Positions 26,307-34,365 of a DNA stretch of 41,279 nucleotides are shown in pieces. Within the stretch, counting starts at the first letter, position 1, and each line of letters begins with the position of its first letter. This DNA comes from Acidobacteriota bacterium. GTDB lineage: Bacteria; Acidobacteriota; Terriglobia; Terriglobales; Acidobacteriaceae. The stretch covers positions 1-41,279 of the forward strand of contig JAGWNX010000025.1 in the NCBI GenBank assembly GCA_028872955.1. Reading direction: 5' to 3'. The position numbers were made by a program, and so were the translations under genes. Under the pieces are notes generated by a model. It searched no databases. It was given only the letters and a program-made list of their open reading frames with translations, and was not told the DNA's origin.

Positions 26307-27317
26307 ATGGTAAGCTCGCTGCCTATGCGGATGCTCTCTCGAACCTGCCTTCTCTCCAGCGCTCTGCTGGCCGCCTCTTCTCTCCTCGCCCAGTCCCCGC
26401 TTCTGCTGGTTGCCAACCAGACCGATCACACTCTCTCGCTGATTGACCCTGCAACCAATCACCAGGTTGCCGCGATCGATGTGAAAGGCATCACCGGGCA
26501 CGAGGTCGCCGTCTCGCCCGATGGTCGCACGGCCTACGTGCCAATCTACGGAGACTCCGGGGTAGGCAAGCCCGGAACGGATGGGCAAGTCATCGATGTG
26601 ATCGATCTGCCCTCCCGCAGCATCCGCAGCACGATCGACTTCGGCCACGGGGTGCGTCCGCACATGCCGGCCTATGACTCCGCGACCAACCAGTTGCTCG
26701 TCACCACAGAGCTGGATCGCTCGATCGCCGTCATCGACCCGGCGACGCTCAAGGTGCAAGGCTCCATCCCCACCGGGCAGGAGCAGTCGCACATGTTTGT
26801 CTTCAGCCCGGACCAAAAGCGCATCTACACCGCAAACGTCGGCCCCGGCACGGTGTCGGTTCTTGATGTCGCCTCCCGCAAGGTGCTGGCCATCATTCCC
26901 ATCTCCAGCAAGACGCAGCGCATCGCCATCTCGCCGGACGGCCGCTCGGTCTTTACCTCAGACCAGGCCCAGCCGCGTCTGGCCGTCATCGACACGGCGA
27001 CCAATGCGGTGCGTGCCTGGGTCGCGCTGCCGGATCTCGGCTATGGCTCGGCCATCACGCAGGACGGCAGAACTCTGCTGATCGTGCACCGGGCCACCAG
27101 CCAGCTCTCGGTCGTTGATCTCAAGACGCTGCAGGTGGAGCGTACCCTGGCCGTGCCAAACGACCCGACCGAGGTGATTGTGCGGCCGGATGGACGCTTT
27201 GCCTATGTCTCCTGCGGTAAGGCGGGGCAGGTGGCCGTCGTAGATCTTGCCAGTTGGTCCGTAGTCGCCCGCATCGATGCCGGTCGCGGCGCGGATGGGT
27301 TGGCCTGGGCTCGGTAA
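26307..27317 (+). CDS. Second exported YncE-like beta-propeller protein
   Basis: 336 residues, with a signal sequence (MRMLSRTCLLSSALLAASSLLAQ) followed by propeller blades of YVTN type: LLLVANQTDHTLSLIDPATN, EVAVSPDGRTAYVPIYG, FSPDQKRIYTANVGPGTVS, RIAISPDGRSVFTSDQ and VRPDGRFAYVSCGKAGQVA. Each blade ends in a (V/I)xD turn. ATG 26307 is given, but ATG 26325 would trim six residues and start directly at the signal peptide; neither has a strong ribosome-binding site. It lies behind a strong terminator, so it should have its own promoter. It differs clearly in sequence from the propeller at 23606, so the two are not a recent duplication. Role unknown; probably periplasmic. Confidence 0.88.
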   Translation: MVSSLPMRMLSRTCLLSSALLAASSLLAQSPLLLVANQTDHTLSLIDPATNHQVAAIDVKGITGHEVAVSPDGRTAYVPIYGDSGVGKPGTDGQVIDVIDLPSRSIRSTIDFGHGVRPHMPAYDSATNQLLVTTELDRSIAVIDPATLKVQGSIPTGQEQSHMFVFSPDQKRIYTANVGPGTVSVLDVASRKVLAIIPISSKTQRIAISPDGRSVFTSDQAQPRLAVIDTATNAVRAWVALPDLGYGSAITQDGRTLLIVHRATSQLSVVDLKTLQVERTLAVPNDPTEVIVRPDGRFAYVSCGKAGQVAVVDLASWSVVARIDAGRGADGLAWAR

Positions 27318-27332
27318 CCCGGCCGGCGTTTC

Positions 27333-27369
27333 CCCGTTGCGGCGGTGCAACTCAAACCGCTGCAACGGG
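27333..27369 (+). repeat. Strong hairpin with a possible alternative fold before the ABC ATPase gene
   Basis: CCCGTTGCGGCGGT (27333-27346) pairs with ACCGCTGCAACGGG (27356-27369) over 14 bp with a single G-T wobble and a 9-base loop. There is no T-run after it. GTTGC at 27336-27340 can instead pair with GCAAC at 27347-27351, inside the loop, giving a mutually exclusive shorter hairpin. It lies between the YncE-like stop (27317) and the ATPase start (27411). Confidence 0.7.
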
Positions 27370-27410
27370 ATGCACCCGGTAACCTCAAGTGCCACGCCAG
27401 CGACTATGCT

Positions 27411-28235
27411 ATGAAGATGGTTCAGCCGATGGTCCCATTCCTTGAGCTTCGCCACGTGAATGTTGCGCGTGGCGACAACGTTGTTCTGCACGACATCCAC
27501 CTGGCGATTCACGCCGGGGAGCACATCGCCATCCTGGGGCCAAATGGCTGCGGCAAGTCCACGCTGATCAAGACGATCACCTGTGAGTGCTACCCCATCA
27601 TCGCGGCCGACCCCACGGTGCCGCGCCCGCACGTCTCCATCTTTGGCCGCGAACGCTGGGATCTGACCGAGCTGAAGAAGCGCCTCGGCGTCGTCTCGCC
27701 GGAGCTGCCCGGGCGCCCCACGCTGCACACCACGGGGCGCGACGCCATCCTGACGGGCTTCTTCTCAAGCTCCACACTCTGGCCCAACCTGACCGTGACG
27801 CCCGAGATGCACGCGCGGGCCGACGAGGTGCTGCGGCAGATCGACGCCGTCAACCTGGCCGATAAGCCGGTGGGGCAGATGTCTGCCGGGCAGCAGCGAC
27901 GCATTATGATCGGCCGGGCGCTGGCTGGCTCCGCCCATGCCGGCTCGGCGGCCATGCTGCTGCTGGATGAGCCCTCCAACGCGCTGGATCTGGCTGCGCA
28001 GCGCGACCTGCGCGGACTGCTTCGCGAGCTGGCGCAACAGGGCACCGGCATCCTGCTCATCACCCACCACATTGCGGACATCATTCCGGAGATCGACCGC
28101 ATCCTGATGCTGCAGGATGGCCGCATCGTGGCCGATGGCCCGAAGCACGAGCTGCTGACGGCGCCTCAGCTCTCCAGCCTCTTCCACGCCAAAGTGAGCG
28201 TCACCGTGCAGGATGGCTACTACAACGCCTGGTAA
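27411..28235 (+). CDS. ABC transporter ATP-binding protein, ModF-like
   Basis: A single ABC ATPase domain of 274 residues. Walker A is GPNGCGKST, the signature loop is MSAGQQRRIMIGRAL (MSAGQ in place of LSGGQ), Walker B is AMLLLDEPSNALD, and the switch histidine is in LITHH. The segment VSIFGRERWDLTELKKRLGVVS and DAILTGFFSS resemble the ModF/PhrA group, whose role is not well defined. No permease or binding-protein gene is adjacent, so it may partner with a remote permease or act outside transport. ATG 27411 is preferred; ATG 27417 and 27429 are also in frame and no ribosome-binding site decides. It converges with the arginine cluster. Confidence 0.88.
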   Translation: MKMVQPMVPFLELRHVNVARGDNVVLHDIHLAIHAGEHIAILGPNGCGKSTLIKTITCECYPIIAADPTVPRPHVSIFGRERWDLTELKKRLGVVSPELPGRPTLHTTGRDAILTGFFSSSTLWPNLTVTPEMHARADEVLRQIDAVNLADKPVGQMSAGQQRRIMIGRALAGSAHAGSAAMLLLDEPSNALDLAAQRDLRGLLRELAQQGTGILLITHHIADIIPEIDRILMLQDGRIVADGPKHELLTAPQLSSLFHAKVSVTVQDGYYNAW

Positions 28236-28280
28236 TCGGTTCTCAGCTAGGTACTGGGCAGGCAATCAGGCAGGACTCCA

Positions 28281-28318
28281 GATAATAACCTTGCCTTAAG
28301 GCGAAAGGTTAGGTTATC
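28281..28318. repeat. Compound inverted repeat in the convergent gap
   Basis: GATAA-TAACCT-T-GCCTTAAGGC-GAA-AGGTTA-GG-TTATC: an outer 5-bp stem, a GG bulge, a 6-bp stem, and a perfect inner palindrome GCCTTAAGGC. It lies in the 228-base convergent gap (28236-28463) between the ABC ATPase and the arginine cluster, and is AT-richer than its surroundings. It may act as a two-way terminator. I see no gene in the rest of the gap. Confidence 0.6.
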
Positions 28319-28463
28319 TGCCTATCCATAAGAATAAAAAGATGATGTAGAGTATTGCGCTGGGTTGCTCGCCGTTGGACTTCCGGGGCGAAGCGAGCCA
28401 CAAGCAGCACAAGGGTCGCCGGATTGGCCACCCTCGTGCTGTCGCTGTAGAAGTAAGCCTGGG

Positions 28464-29072
28464 TTAGTGTCCGGCGATGGAGCCTGCCTGCAGCTTGACC
28501 AGCTCCTGCTGAGGGAACTTGGTCGGGCCCAGCACAGCCATCTTGGGGAGCGGCCCATGCACCATTGCCACCTCATCGCAGGCGTACAGGCGCGGACAGC
28601 TCTGGCAGTCTTTGTAGATCTTGTCCGGCAGCACGGTGCGGTCCACGGTGCGGAAGGCAAAGTGGTAGAAGAAGTCCGGGATGCGGGTGAAGAGGCAGAC
28701 GCTGGCCACGCCCTGCTCGTCGGCCTCCTGCAGCAAGGCCCGTAGGATTCTGCCGCCGGCACCCTGGCCCTTGGCCTCTGGCTTGACCACGATGGAGCGG
28801 ACCTCTGCCAGGTGTGGCCCATAGAGGTGCAGTGCGCCACAGCCCAGAAAGACGCCGCTCTCCGACTCCGCGATGTGGAAGTCGCGCACGTTCTCGCAGA
28901 TCTCCGAGTAGCTGCGACGCAGCAGGGTGCCATCGCCCGAGAGTGAGTTCACCAGCTCGAAGATGTTGACCGCATCCTGCAGCTTGGCCTTGCGAACCGT
29001 CGCCCCGCCTACCCTGGGGCGCGAGGTCGAGGTGGTGTCGCTGATCGGCTGCAATGCGCCCGTGACGGTCAT
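28464..29072 (-). CDS. argA: GNAT N-acetyltransferase, probable N-acetylglutamate synthase
   Basis: Single-domain GNAT enzyme that would make N-acetylglutamate from glutamate and acetyl-CoA, the entry step of arginine synthesis. Its 202 residues contain VRKAKLQDAVNIFELVNSL, CGALHLYGPHLAEVRSIVV, the acetyl-CoA loop KPEAKGQGAGGRIL, and DFFYHFAFRTVDRTVLPDKI. The tail KDCQSCPRLYACDEVAMV is the cysteine-bearing end typical of the short, kinase-less NAG synthases found in arg operons. The start overlaps the argH stop as ATGA, so it is translationally coupled as the last gene of the cluster. The first 20 residues are Ser/Thr-rich with no match. The symbol is by function; the E. coli ArgA architecture (kinase-like domain plus GNAT) is absent. 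Confidence 0.87.
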   Translation of the reverse strand: MTVTGALQPISDTTSTSRPRVGGATVRKAKLQDAVNIFELVNSLSGDGTLLRRSYSEICENVRDFHIAESESGVFLGCGALHLYGPHLAEVRSIVVKPEAKGQGAGGRILRALLQEADEQGVASVCLFTRIPDFFYHFAFRTVDRTVLPDKIYKDCQSCPRLYACDEVAMVHGPLPKMAVLGPTKFPQQELVKLQAGSIAGH

Positions 29073-30484
29073 GCCTGCTTCTCCACTCCATAGGATGCCA
29101 CGGCGATGCGCTCCGGTGCATCCTGCAATGCGGTGCGGACCCGCCGGCGCGCGGTACCGCCGATCACGTCGTGGCAGTCCAGCGTGGCTTCCGTGGTGAC
29201 TGCGGCGAAGAAGTCGGCGTCAAACTCCTCGCCAAACTGCTTCAGCTCGTCGAGACGCAGCTCGCCCAACTCGCGACCCGTCTCCAGGCCCAGTCGCACG
29301 GCATTGCCAATCTTCTCATGCGCCTTGCGGAAGGGAACGCCCTTGTGCACCAGATAGGTTGCGGCGGCCATGGCGTTCAGGTAGCCACTCTCGCAGGCTG
29401 CCTGCATGCGATCCAGTTTGAAGCGCAGCGCGGCGGTAAACCGGCCCAGCAGAGCGACCATCTGCAGGGTATCGCCGGATGCGGCAAAGACCGGCTCCTG
29501 GGTCTCCTGCATGTCCTTGTTGTAGGCCAGTGGCAGGCCCTTCAGCAGCAGCGTCACGGCCTCTGCCGCGCCGTGGATGCGGCCAACCTTGCCGCGCACC
29601 AGCTCCGTCAGGTCAGGGTTCTTCTTCTGCGGCATGGCGCTGGAACCGGTGGAGAAGGCCTCAGGCAACTCGACGAAGCCGAACTCGGCTGTGGCAAAGA
29701 GGGTGATCTCTTCCGCGAAGCGGCTGGCGTGCAGGCCCACCAGGGTAAGTGCCTGCAGATACTCCAGCACAAAGTCACGGTCGCTGGTGGCGTCCATGCT
29801 GTTGGCTGTTGGCGCGGCAAAGTGCAGGGCGCTGGCCGCAATGGTGCGATCCAGGGCCAGGGTGGCACCGGCCACGGCACCAGAGCCCAGCGGGCAACGA
29901 TCCAGGCGCGCCGCACAGTCCTGCAGCCGCGAGATGTCGCGCAGCAGCATCTCCACATAGGCCAGTAGCCAATGGGCCACCAGCACGGGCTCGGCCCGTT
30001 GCAGGTGGGTGTAGGAGGGCATGACTGCCTCGCCCGCGTCTCTGGCCTGTTGCACCAGTGCCTGGCACCACTGGCCCAGCAGGCCGTTCAGGCTCTGGAT
30101 GCGGTCGCGAATGAACAGGCGCAGGTCGGTAGCGATCTGTTCGTTGCGGCTGCGCCCGGTGTGCAGCTTCAGGCCCAGGTCGCCGATGCGCTCGACCAAC
30201 TGGCGCTCGACAAAGTGGTGGATGTCCTCGGCCTGCGTGTCGCCGGTCACCCAGGCGCGTCCGCCGGTTGCGTCCTCAAACTGTGCCAGGGTTGCGGCCA
30301 GCGCTGCGTCAATACGGTTGCGCTCGTCAGACGTCAGCACACCGGCTGCCTCCAGGGCGCGCGCGTGGGCGCGGCTGGCGGCTACCTCCTGCGGCAGCAG
30401 TTGCCAGTCAAAGGGCAGGGAACGCTGCCAGTGATCGAAGGTCTCGTCCAGTGGCTCGCGAAAGCGGCCGGCCCACATCTTCAC
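29069..30484 (-). CDS. argH: Argininosuccinate lyase
   Basis: Splits argininosuccinate into arginine and fumarate, the last arginine step. The 471-residue product has the N-terminus KMWAGRFREPLDETFDHWQRS, the segment LHTGRSRNEQIATDLRLF, MPSYTHLQRAEPV, and the superfamily signature TGSSAMPQKKNPD with the catalytic serine loop. The end EFDADFFAAVTTEATLDCHD is also ArgH-like. Length matches the family (about 460). It lies 59 bases downstream of argF on the same strand and overlaps the following acetyltransferase start by 4 bases (ATGA). argG, which provides its substrate, is not in the window. Confidence 0.96.
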   Translation of the reverse strand: MKMWAGRFREPLDETFDHWQRSLPFDWQLLPQEVAASRAHARALEAAGVLTSDERNRIDAALAATLAQFEDATGGRAWVTGDTQAEDIHHFVERQLVERIGDLGLKLHTGRSRNEQIATDLRLFIRDRIQSLNGLLGQWCQALVQQARDAGEAVMPSYTHLQRAEPVLVAHWLLAYVEMLLRDISRLQDCAARLDRCPLGSGAVAGATLALDRTIAASALHFAAPTANSMDATSDRDFVLEYLQALTLVGLHASRFAEEITLFATAEFGFVELPEAFSTGSSAMPQKKNPDLTELVRGKVGRIHGAAEAVTLLLKGLPLAYNKDMQETQEPVFAASGDTLQMVALLGRFTAALRFKLDRMQAACESGYLNAMAAATYLVHKGVPFRKAHEKIGNAVRLGLETGRELGELRLDELKQFGEEFDADFFAAVTTEATLDCHDVIGGTARRRVRTALQDAPERIAVASYGVEKQA

Positions 30485-30543
30485 TTAGGCATCTCTCCTC
30501 GGCACAGGGCCGTGTTGGTGGTACGGGTTCGTGCGCCGCGGCA

Positions 30544-31659
30544 CTAGCTCAGGTGCGGACGCTTCTTCGCCTGCAGGCCCTTGCCCTTGTTGTTGGAGAT
30601 GCGCTTGGCACCGCCCAGCAGCATCAGCAGCAAAGCCTTCTGCACGTGCATACGATTCTCCGCCTGGTCGAAGACGATCGACTGGGGCCCATCGAGCACC
30701 GCGTCGGTCACCTCGGCGTTGCGGTGTGCCGGCAGGCAGTGCATAAACACGGCATCGGGCCGCGCATGCGCCATCAGTGTCTCGTTCACCTGGTAGGGCT
30801 TGAAGATGGGGGCGCGCTTGGTGGCCTCATGCTCAAAGCCCATACTGGTGCACACATCGGTGTACACCGCGTCAGCATCGGTGACGGCCTTCACGGGGTC
30901 GTGCAGCAGCGTGATGCTGCCGCCTGTGCTCTCGCTGATCTCGATGGCCTTATGGATGACGTCGAGCTTGGGGCCAAAGCCCTTAGGCGAGGCGACGCTG
31001 CAGTGTGCGCCCAGTTGTGCGGCCACCAGCATCAGCGAGTGACATACGTTGTTGCCATCGCCGACATAGGCAAAGCGCAGCCCCTCGGCAGAGCCGAAGC
31101 GCTCCTCGAGCGTGAAGAAGTCGGCCAGTGCCTGGCACGGGTGCTCATAGTCTGAGAGCGCGTTGATGATGGGCACGCGGGCACGCGCAGCCATCTCGGT
31201 GATGGTCTCGTGCGCATAGGTCCGCAGCACAATCACGTGCATCCAGCGCTCCAGGTTGCGCGCCATATCGGCCAGGGACTCGCGCTCGCCCAGCGGCGAC
31301 TGCGTCTGGTCTACGAAGATGGCGTTGCCGCCCAGCGTATTGATGGCAGCCTCAAACGTGAGCCGCGTACGCAGCGAAGCCTTCTCGAAGAACATCACCA
31401 TCTGGCGGGCATCCAGTGCATGGCGGAAGTCCTCCGGGTGGTTCTTCACCGCATGGGCCAGCTCCATGATGGCAGCCACCTCGTCCACCGCCAGATCCGC
31501 GATGGAACAGAGGTCACGGCCCTGCAGGCGCTTGCTGGCCTCGGCAAATGCGGTGTCAGACTGGATGCCGAGGGTTGCCGACGCGGTACGCGCCGGCACG
31601 ATCTCCTCCGGAGCGGCCTCGGTCGTCTTGCTGCCGATGGATACAGTCTTGCTAGACAT
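30544..31659 (-). CDS. argF: Ornithine carbamoyltransferase
   Basis: Makes citrulline from ornithine and carbamoyl phosphate. The 371-residue product carries an N-terminal extension of about 45 residues, then GRDLCSIADLAVDEVAAI. The carbamoyl-phosphate loop reads FEKASLRTRLTFE, with SLRT at 95-98 instead of the usual STRT. HPCQ at 173-176, the ornithine loop DVCTSMGFE near 269 and HCLPAHRN at 307-314 are conserved. These ornithine-side motifs favour ornithine over N-acetyl- or N-succinylornithine. ATG 31659 is chosen because AGGAGG lies 8 bases upstream; the frame is open further up. It overlaps the end of argD by 8 bases. Confidence 0.93.
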   Translation of the reverse strand: MSSKTVSIGSKTTEAAPEEIVPARTASATLGIQSDTAFAEASKRLQGRDLCSIADLAVDEVAAIMELAHAVKNHPEDFRHALDARQMVMFFEKASLRTRLTFEAAINTLGGNAIFVDQTQSPLGERESLADMARNLERWMHVIVLRTYAHETITEMAARARVPIINALSDYEHPCQALADFFTLEERFGSAEGLRFAYVGDGNNVCHSLMLVAAQLGAHCSVASPKGFGPKLDVIHKAIEISESTGGSITLLHDPVKAVTDADAVYTDVCTSMGFEHEATKRAPIFKPYQVNETLMAHARPDAVFMHCLPAHRNAEVTDAVLDGPQSIVFDQAENRMHVQKALLLMLLGGAKRISNNKGKGLQAKKRPHLS

Positions 31660-32902
31660 GCGAACGTCCTCCTGCTGAGAGCTGGGTTGCCGGGACCGAA
31701 GTCGCTTGGAAGATCTCGTCCAGAGCCTGCACGGCAAGGTCGACGTGCTCTCTCTGAAGAATGTAGGGAGGCAGGAAGCGAAGCACCGTCTCGCTGGTGC
31801 GGTTGAGGATGATGTGCCGCTGCATCATCTCGGCGGCGACGGTCTCGGCGAGCTTGGCCGAGTTGATCTCGATGCCCAGCATCAGGCCGATGCCACGTAC
31901 TTCGGTGATGCAGTCGTGCTTTGCGGCCAGGCCCTGCAGCGCCTGGTGGAAGTACGCGCCGACCTGCTGCACGTGCTCCAGAATGCCCTCCTTGCGGATG
32001 GTATCGATCACGGCAATGGCCGCGGCGCAGGCCAGCGGTCCGCCGCCAAAGGTGGTGCCGTGCAGACCGGGCGACATGGCCTGGGCGACCTCCTCCGTGC
32101 ACAGCATGGCCCCCATGGGGATGCCTCCGGCAATGGGCTTGGCCAGGGTGGTTACATCCGGCTGGATGCCGAAGTGCTGGTAGGCGAACCACTTACCGGT
32201 ACGGCCGACACCGCTCTGGATCTCATCGGCCAGCAGCAGCGCGCCGGTGGAGTCACAGAGCTCGCGTGCGGCGGCATAGAACTCGCGCGTCACCGGATGG
32301 ATGCCGCCCTCACCCTGCAGTACCTCGATGCAGATGCCGCAGACCTCGCTGGAGAACTTGGCCCGCAGGTCGTCAATGTCGTTGAAACGGACAAACTCCA
32401 CGTCGGGCATCACCGGAGCGAAGGGCTCGCGGTACCGCTCCTTGTGGGTGGTGGCCACGGAGCCGATGGTGCGGCCGTGGAAGCCGTGCTCGAGCGCCAG
32501 AAACCGGGTGCCGATCTGTTTGCCCTGGCTGCGCAGGCGGCCGGCGTGGGCGCGCGCAATCTTCAGCGCAGCCTCCCAGGCCTCGGTGCCGCTGTTGCAC
32601 AGAAAGACGCGATCCATGCCGCTGGCCTCAGTCAGCCGCATGGCCAGCTCGGCCGTGCCCTCGTGGTAGAAGAGGTTGGAGGTATGCAGCAGGCGCGTCG
32701 CCTGGCCCACAATGGCAGACTCGATGGCTGGATGGCGATAGCCCAGGGCCGAGACGCCGATCCCGCTTAACAGGTCAAGATAATCGGTTCCGTTCTCATC
32801 GGTCAGGTAGACGTCGTGTCCGCCGACAAAGAGCACCGGGTTGCGTGCGTAGGTCTGCAGCAGGAGCTTGCTCTCTGCGGCCTGAATCGATTCGAGCTTC
32901 AT
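31652..32902 (-). CDS. argD: Acetylornithine aminotransferase
   Basis: PLP-dependent transaminase that makes N-acetylornithine from the semialdehyde and glutamate. The 416-residue product has YLDLLSGIGVSALGYRHPAI, the phosphate-binding FLCNSGTEAWEAALKIAR, HGFHGRTIGS, LLLADEIQSGVGRTG with the PLP-contacting aspartate, and the Schiff-base Lys255 in TLAKPIAGG. That lysine number equals the E. coli enzyme. The start codon overlaps the argB stop as ATGA and the end overlaps argF by 8 bases, so it is tightly coupled on both sides. Some members also act in lysine synthesis as DapC; that cannot be excluded. Confidence 0.95.
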   Translation of the reverse strand: MKLESIQAAESKLLLQTYARNPVLFVGGHDVYLTDENGTDYLDLLSGIGVSALGYRHPAIESAIVGQATRLLHTSNLFYHEGTAELAMRLTEASGMDRVFLCNSGTEAWEAALKIARAHAGRLRSQGKQIGTRFLALEHGFHGRTIGSVATTHKERYREPFAPVMPDVEFVRFNDIDDLRAKFSSEVCGICIEVLQGEGGIHPVTREFYAAARELCDSTGALLLADEIQSGVGRTGKWFAYQHFGIQPDVTTLAKPIAGGIPMGAMLCTEEVAQAMSPGLHGTTFGGGPLACAAAIAVIDTIRKEGILEHVQQVGAYFHQALQGLAAKHDCITEVRGIGLMLGIEINSAKLAETVAAEMMQRHIILNRTSETVLRFLPPYILQREHVDLAVQALDEIFQATSVPATQLSAGGRSHV

Positions 32903-33681
32903 GCCACCATCACCTCAGTTCCGTCATTCACGCGTGTCGTGCACAGGTCCGGCAGCAGGTCCGCTGCCTCAGCAGGCAGGATGCGCACACGCTTCACGCC
33001 CCCCTGCAGCGCCGCCTTGCAGGCGTTAAGTTTGGGCAACATGCCACCGGAGATGACCTTCTCCTTCTCCAGCGCCGGAATCTGCCCCAGCGTCAGCCAG
33101 CGCATCACGCTGCCGTCTGCGCCCTTCACCCCCGGGACGTCGGTCAGAAACACCAGCGTGTCTGCCTTGGTGCTGACCGCGCAGGCTGAGGCCATCTCAT
33201 CGGCGTTTACGTTGTAGTACTCGCCGTCGTAGCCCAGCGCGATGGAGGAGATGACCGGCACGGCACCCATGGCCCAGATGGCGTCCAGCCACTTGGGGTC
33301 CGCAGCCACGATCTCGCCGACAAAGCCGAGGTCCGGATTGGTCTTCTTCTTGCGTGCGCGGAAGACGTGCCCATCGCCGCCCGACAGTCCTACCGCCGCC
33401 TGGCCGTGAGCACCCAGCTCAGCAACCAGCGACTTGTTCACCCGTCCGGCCAGCACCATCAGCGCCGCGTCGCGGGTCTCGGCGTCGGTGATGCGGAGGC
33501 CGGAGACAAACTCGCTCTTCTTGCCCAGCTGGGCCAGGGTCTTGGTCAGCTGGACGCCGCCGCCATGTACCACGGCCACCTGATGGCCATCGGCCGCCAG
33601 CTCCGCAATGGCTTTGGCGCACTTATGTAGCAGGGTCTTGTTCTCAAGACCGGCACCGCCGAGTTTCACCACAAATTTCAC
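32899..33681 (-). CDS. argB: Acetylglutamate kinase
   Basis: Phosphorylates N-acetylglutamate, the second arginine step. The 260-residue product begins KFVVKLGGAGLENKTLL, with the catalytic lysine and glycine loop, then VAVVHGGGVQLTKTL, FVSGLRITD, VGLSGGDGHVFRARKK, YYNVNADEMASACA and FLTDVPGVKG. All are standard ArgB landmarks and the length fits. The start is set at GTG 33681 because GGAGGG lies exactly 6 bases upstream; a TTG at 33687 is also in frame but would touch the ribosome-binding site. A 159-base gap separates it from argR, in which I see no second promoter or clear operator. Confidence 0.95.
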   Translation of the reverse strand: MKFVVKLGGAGLENKTLLHKCAKAIAELAADGHQVAVVHGGGVQLTKTLAQLGKKSEFVSGLRITDAETRDAALMVLAGRVNKSLVAELGAHGQAAVGLSGGDGHVFRARKKKTNPDLGFVGEIVAADPKWLDAIWAMGAVPVISSIALGYDGEYYNVNADEMASACAVSTKADTLVFLTDVPGVKGADGSVMRWLTLGQIPALEKEKVISGGMLPKLNACKAALQGGVKRVRILPAEAADLLPDLCTTRVNDGTEVMVA

Positions 33682-33840
33682 TGCCAACCCTCCGTCTTGC
33701 TAAGCTGTGCGGCTGCGCCTGTTGGCTGCGCCATGGAGCCTGTGCTGCGCAGGCTGGTGTGGCTGCGGGCCACTGCCAGGCATCCACCGCGTCCTGCGGG
33801 CAGCCACTTCGGGAATTCCCCGGGGTCTACCATTTCCCCT

Positions 33841-34281
33841 CTAACCAATGTATTCTTCTATACGAGCCTTCACATCCTGTGCCCGGGCGTCGTCAGGGCA
33901 GATTAATAAAACTGTATCGTCGCCGGCGATGGTTCCCACAACATCCGGCCAGTCTTCGTAGTCGATTCCAGCAGCTACCGGCTGCGCACTTCCGGTAGCG
34001 GTAATCAGTACCAGGAGGTTCTTCGCTTGACGAATCTCCAACCCAAAACTTCGTAATACCTCGCGGATTCCTGGCAGCGAGTCGGCCCCGTCCTCACCAC
34101 TCCCGGGCAGCGCATAGCCAGAGGGTCCCTTGGACAGCCGTAACTCATGTATATCGCGGGAGAGTGTCGCCTGCGTTACATGAAATCCACGTTCCGCGAG
34201 CTTGCGACGCAGGTCATCCTGGCTGGTGACCGGAGCCTTGGCAAGCAGATCGCGAATGGCAGCATGACGCTGTTGCTTCAT
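33841..34281 (-). CDS. argR: Arginine repressor
   Basis: Arginine-sensing transcription factor, usually a hexamer. The 146-residue product has an N-terminal winged helix (KQQRHAAIRDLLAKAPVTSQDDL.., with the recognition segment HVTQATLSRDIHELRL) and a C-terminal oligomerisation and arginine-binding domain ending VVGTIAGDDTVLLICPDD. The GTIAGDDT stretch contains the aspartates that contact arginine. ATG 34281 is preferred by family fit; the frame is open to 34365. Two ARG-box-like sites lie 65-103 bases upstream, indicating autoregulation. It heads a same-strand series argR-argB-argD-argF-argH-argA. Confidence 0.95.
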   Translation of the reverse strand: MKQQRHAAIRDLLAKAPVTSQDDLRRKLAERGFHVTQATLSRDIHELRLSKGPSGYALPGSGEDGADSLPGIREVLRSFGLEIRQAKNLLVLITATGSAQPVAAGIDYEDWPDVVGTIAGDDTVLLICPDDARAQDVKARIEEYIG

Positions 34282-34343
34282 ATGCGGGACCGTCGTCTGG
34301 AGTAGCTTCTCTCGGGGCTGCTTCCTGGGGAGGAATCCCGAGT

Positions 34344-34361
34344 ACTGGATAAATATACACC
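34344..34361. promoter_or_regulatory. ARG box 1 (ArgR operator half)
   Basis: ACTGGATAAATATACACC fits the ArgR consensus TGnATwwwwATnCA in its core (34346-34359). It is spaced 4 bases from a second box, giving a 22-bp centre-to-centre distance, close to the 21 bp usual for paired ARG boxes. Confidence 0.75.
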
Positions 34362-34365
34362 ACAA

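Noticed and set aside
33682..33840. Extra ARG box or leader peptide between argR and argB
   Set aside because: The gap is GC-rich with no TGnATwwwwATnCA match and no short frame with a ribosome-binding site that I could support.
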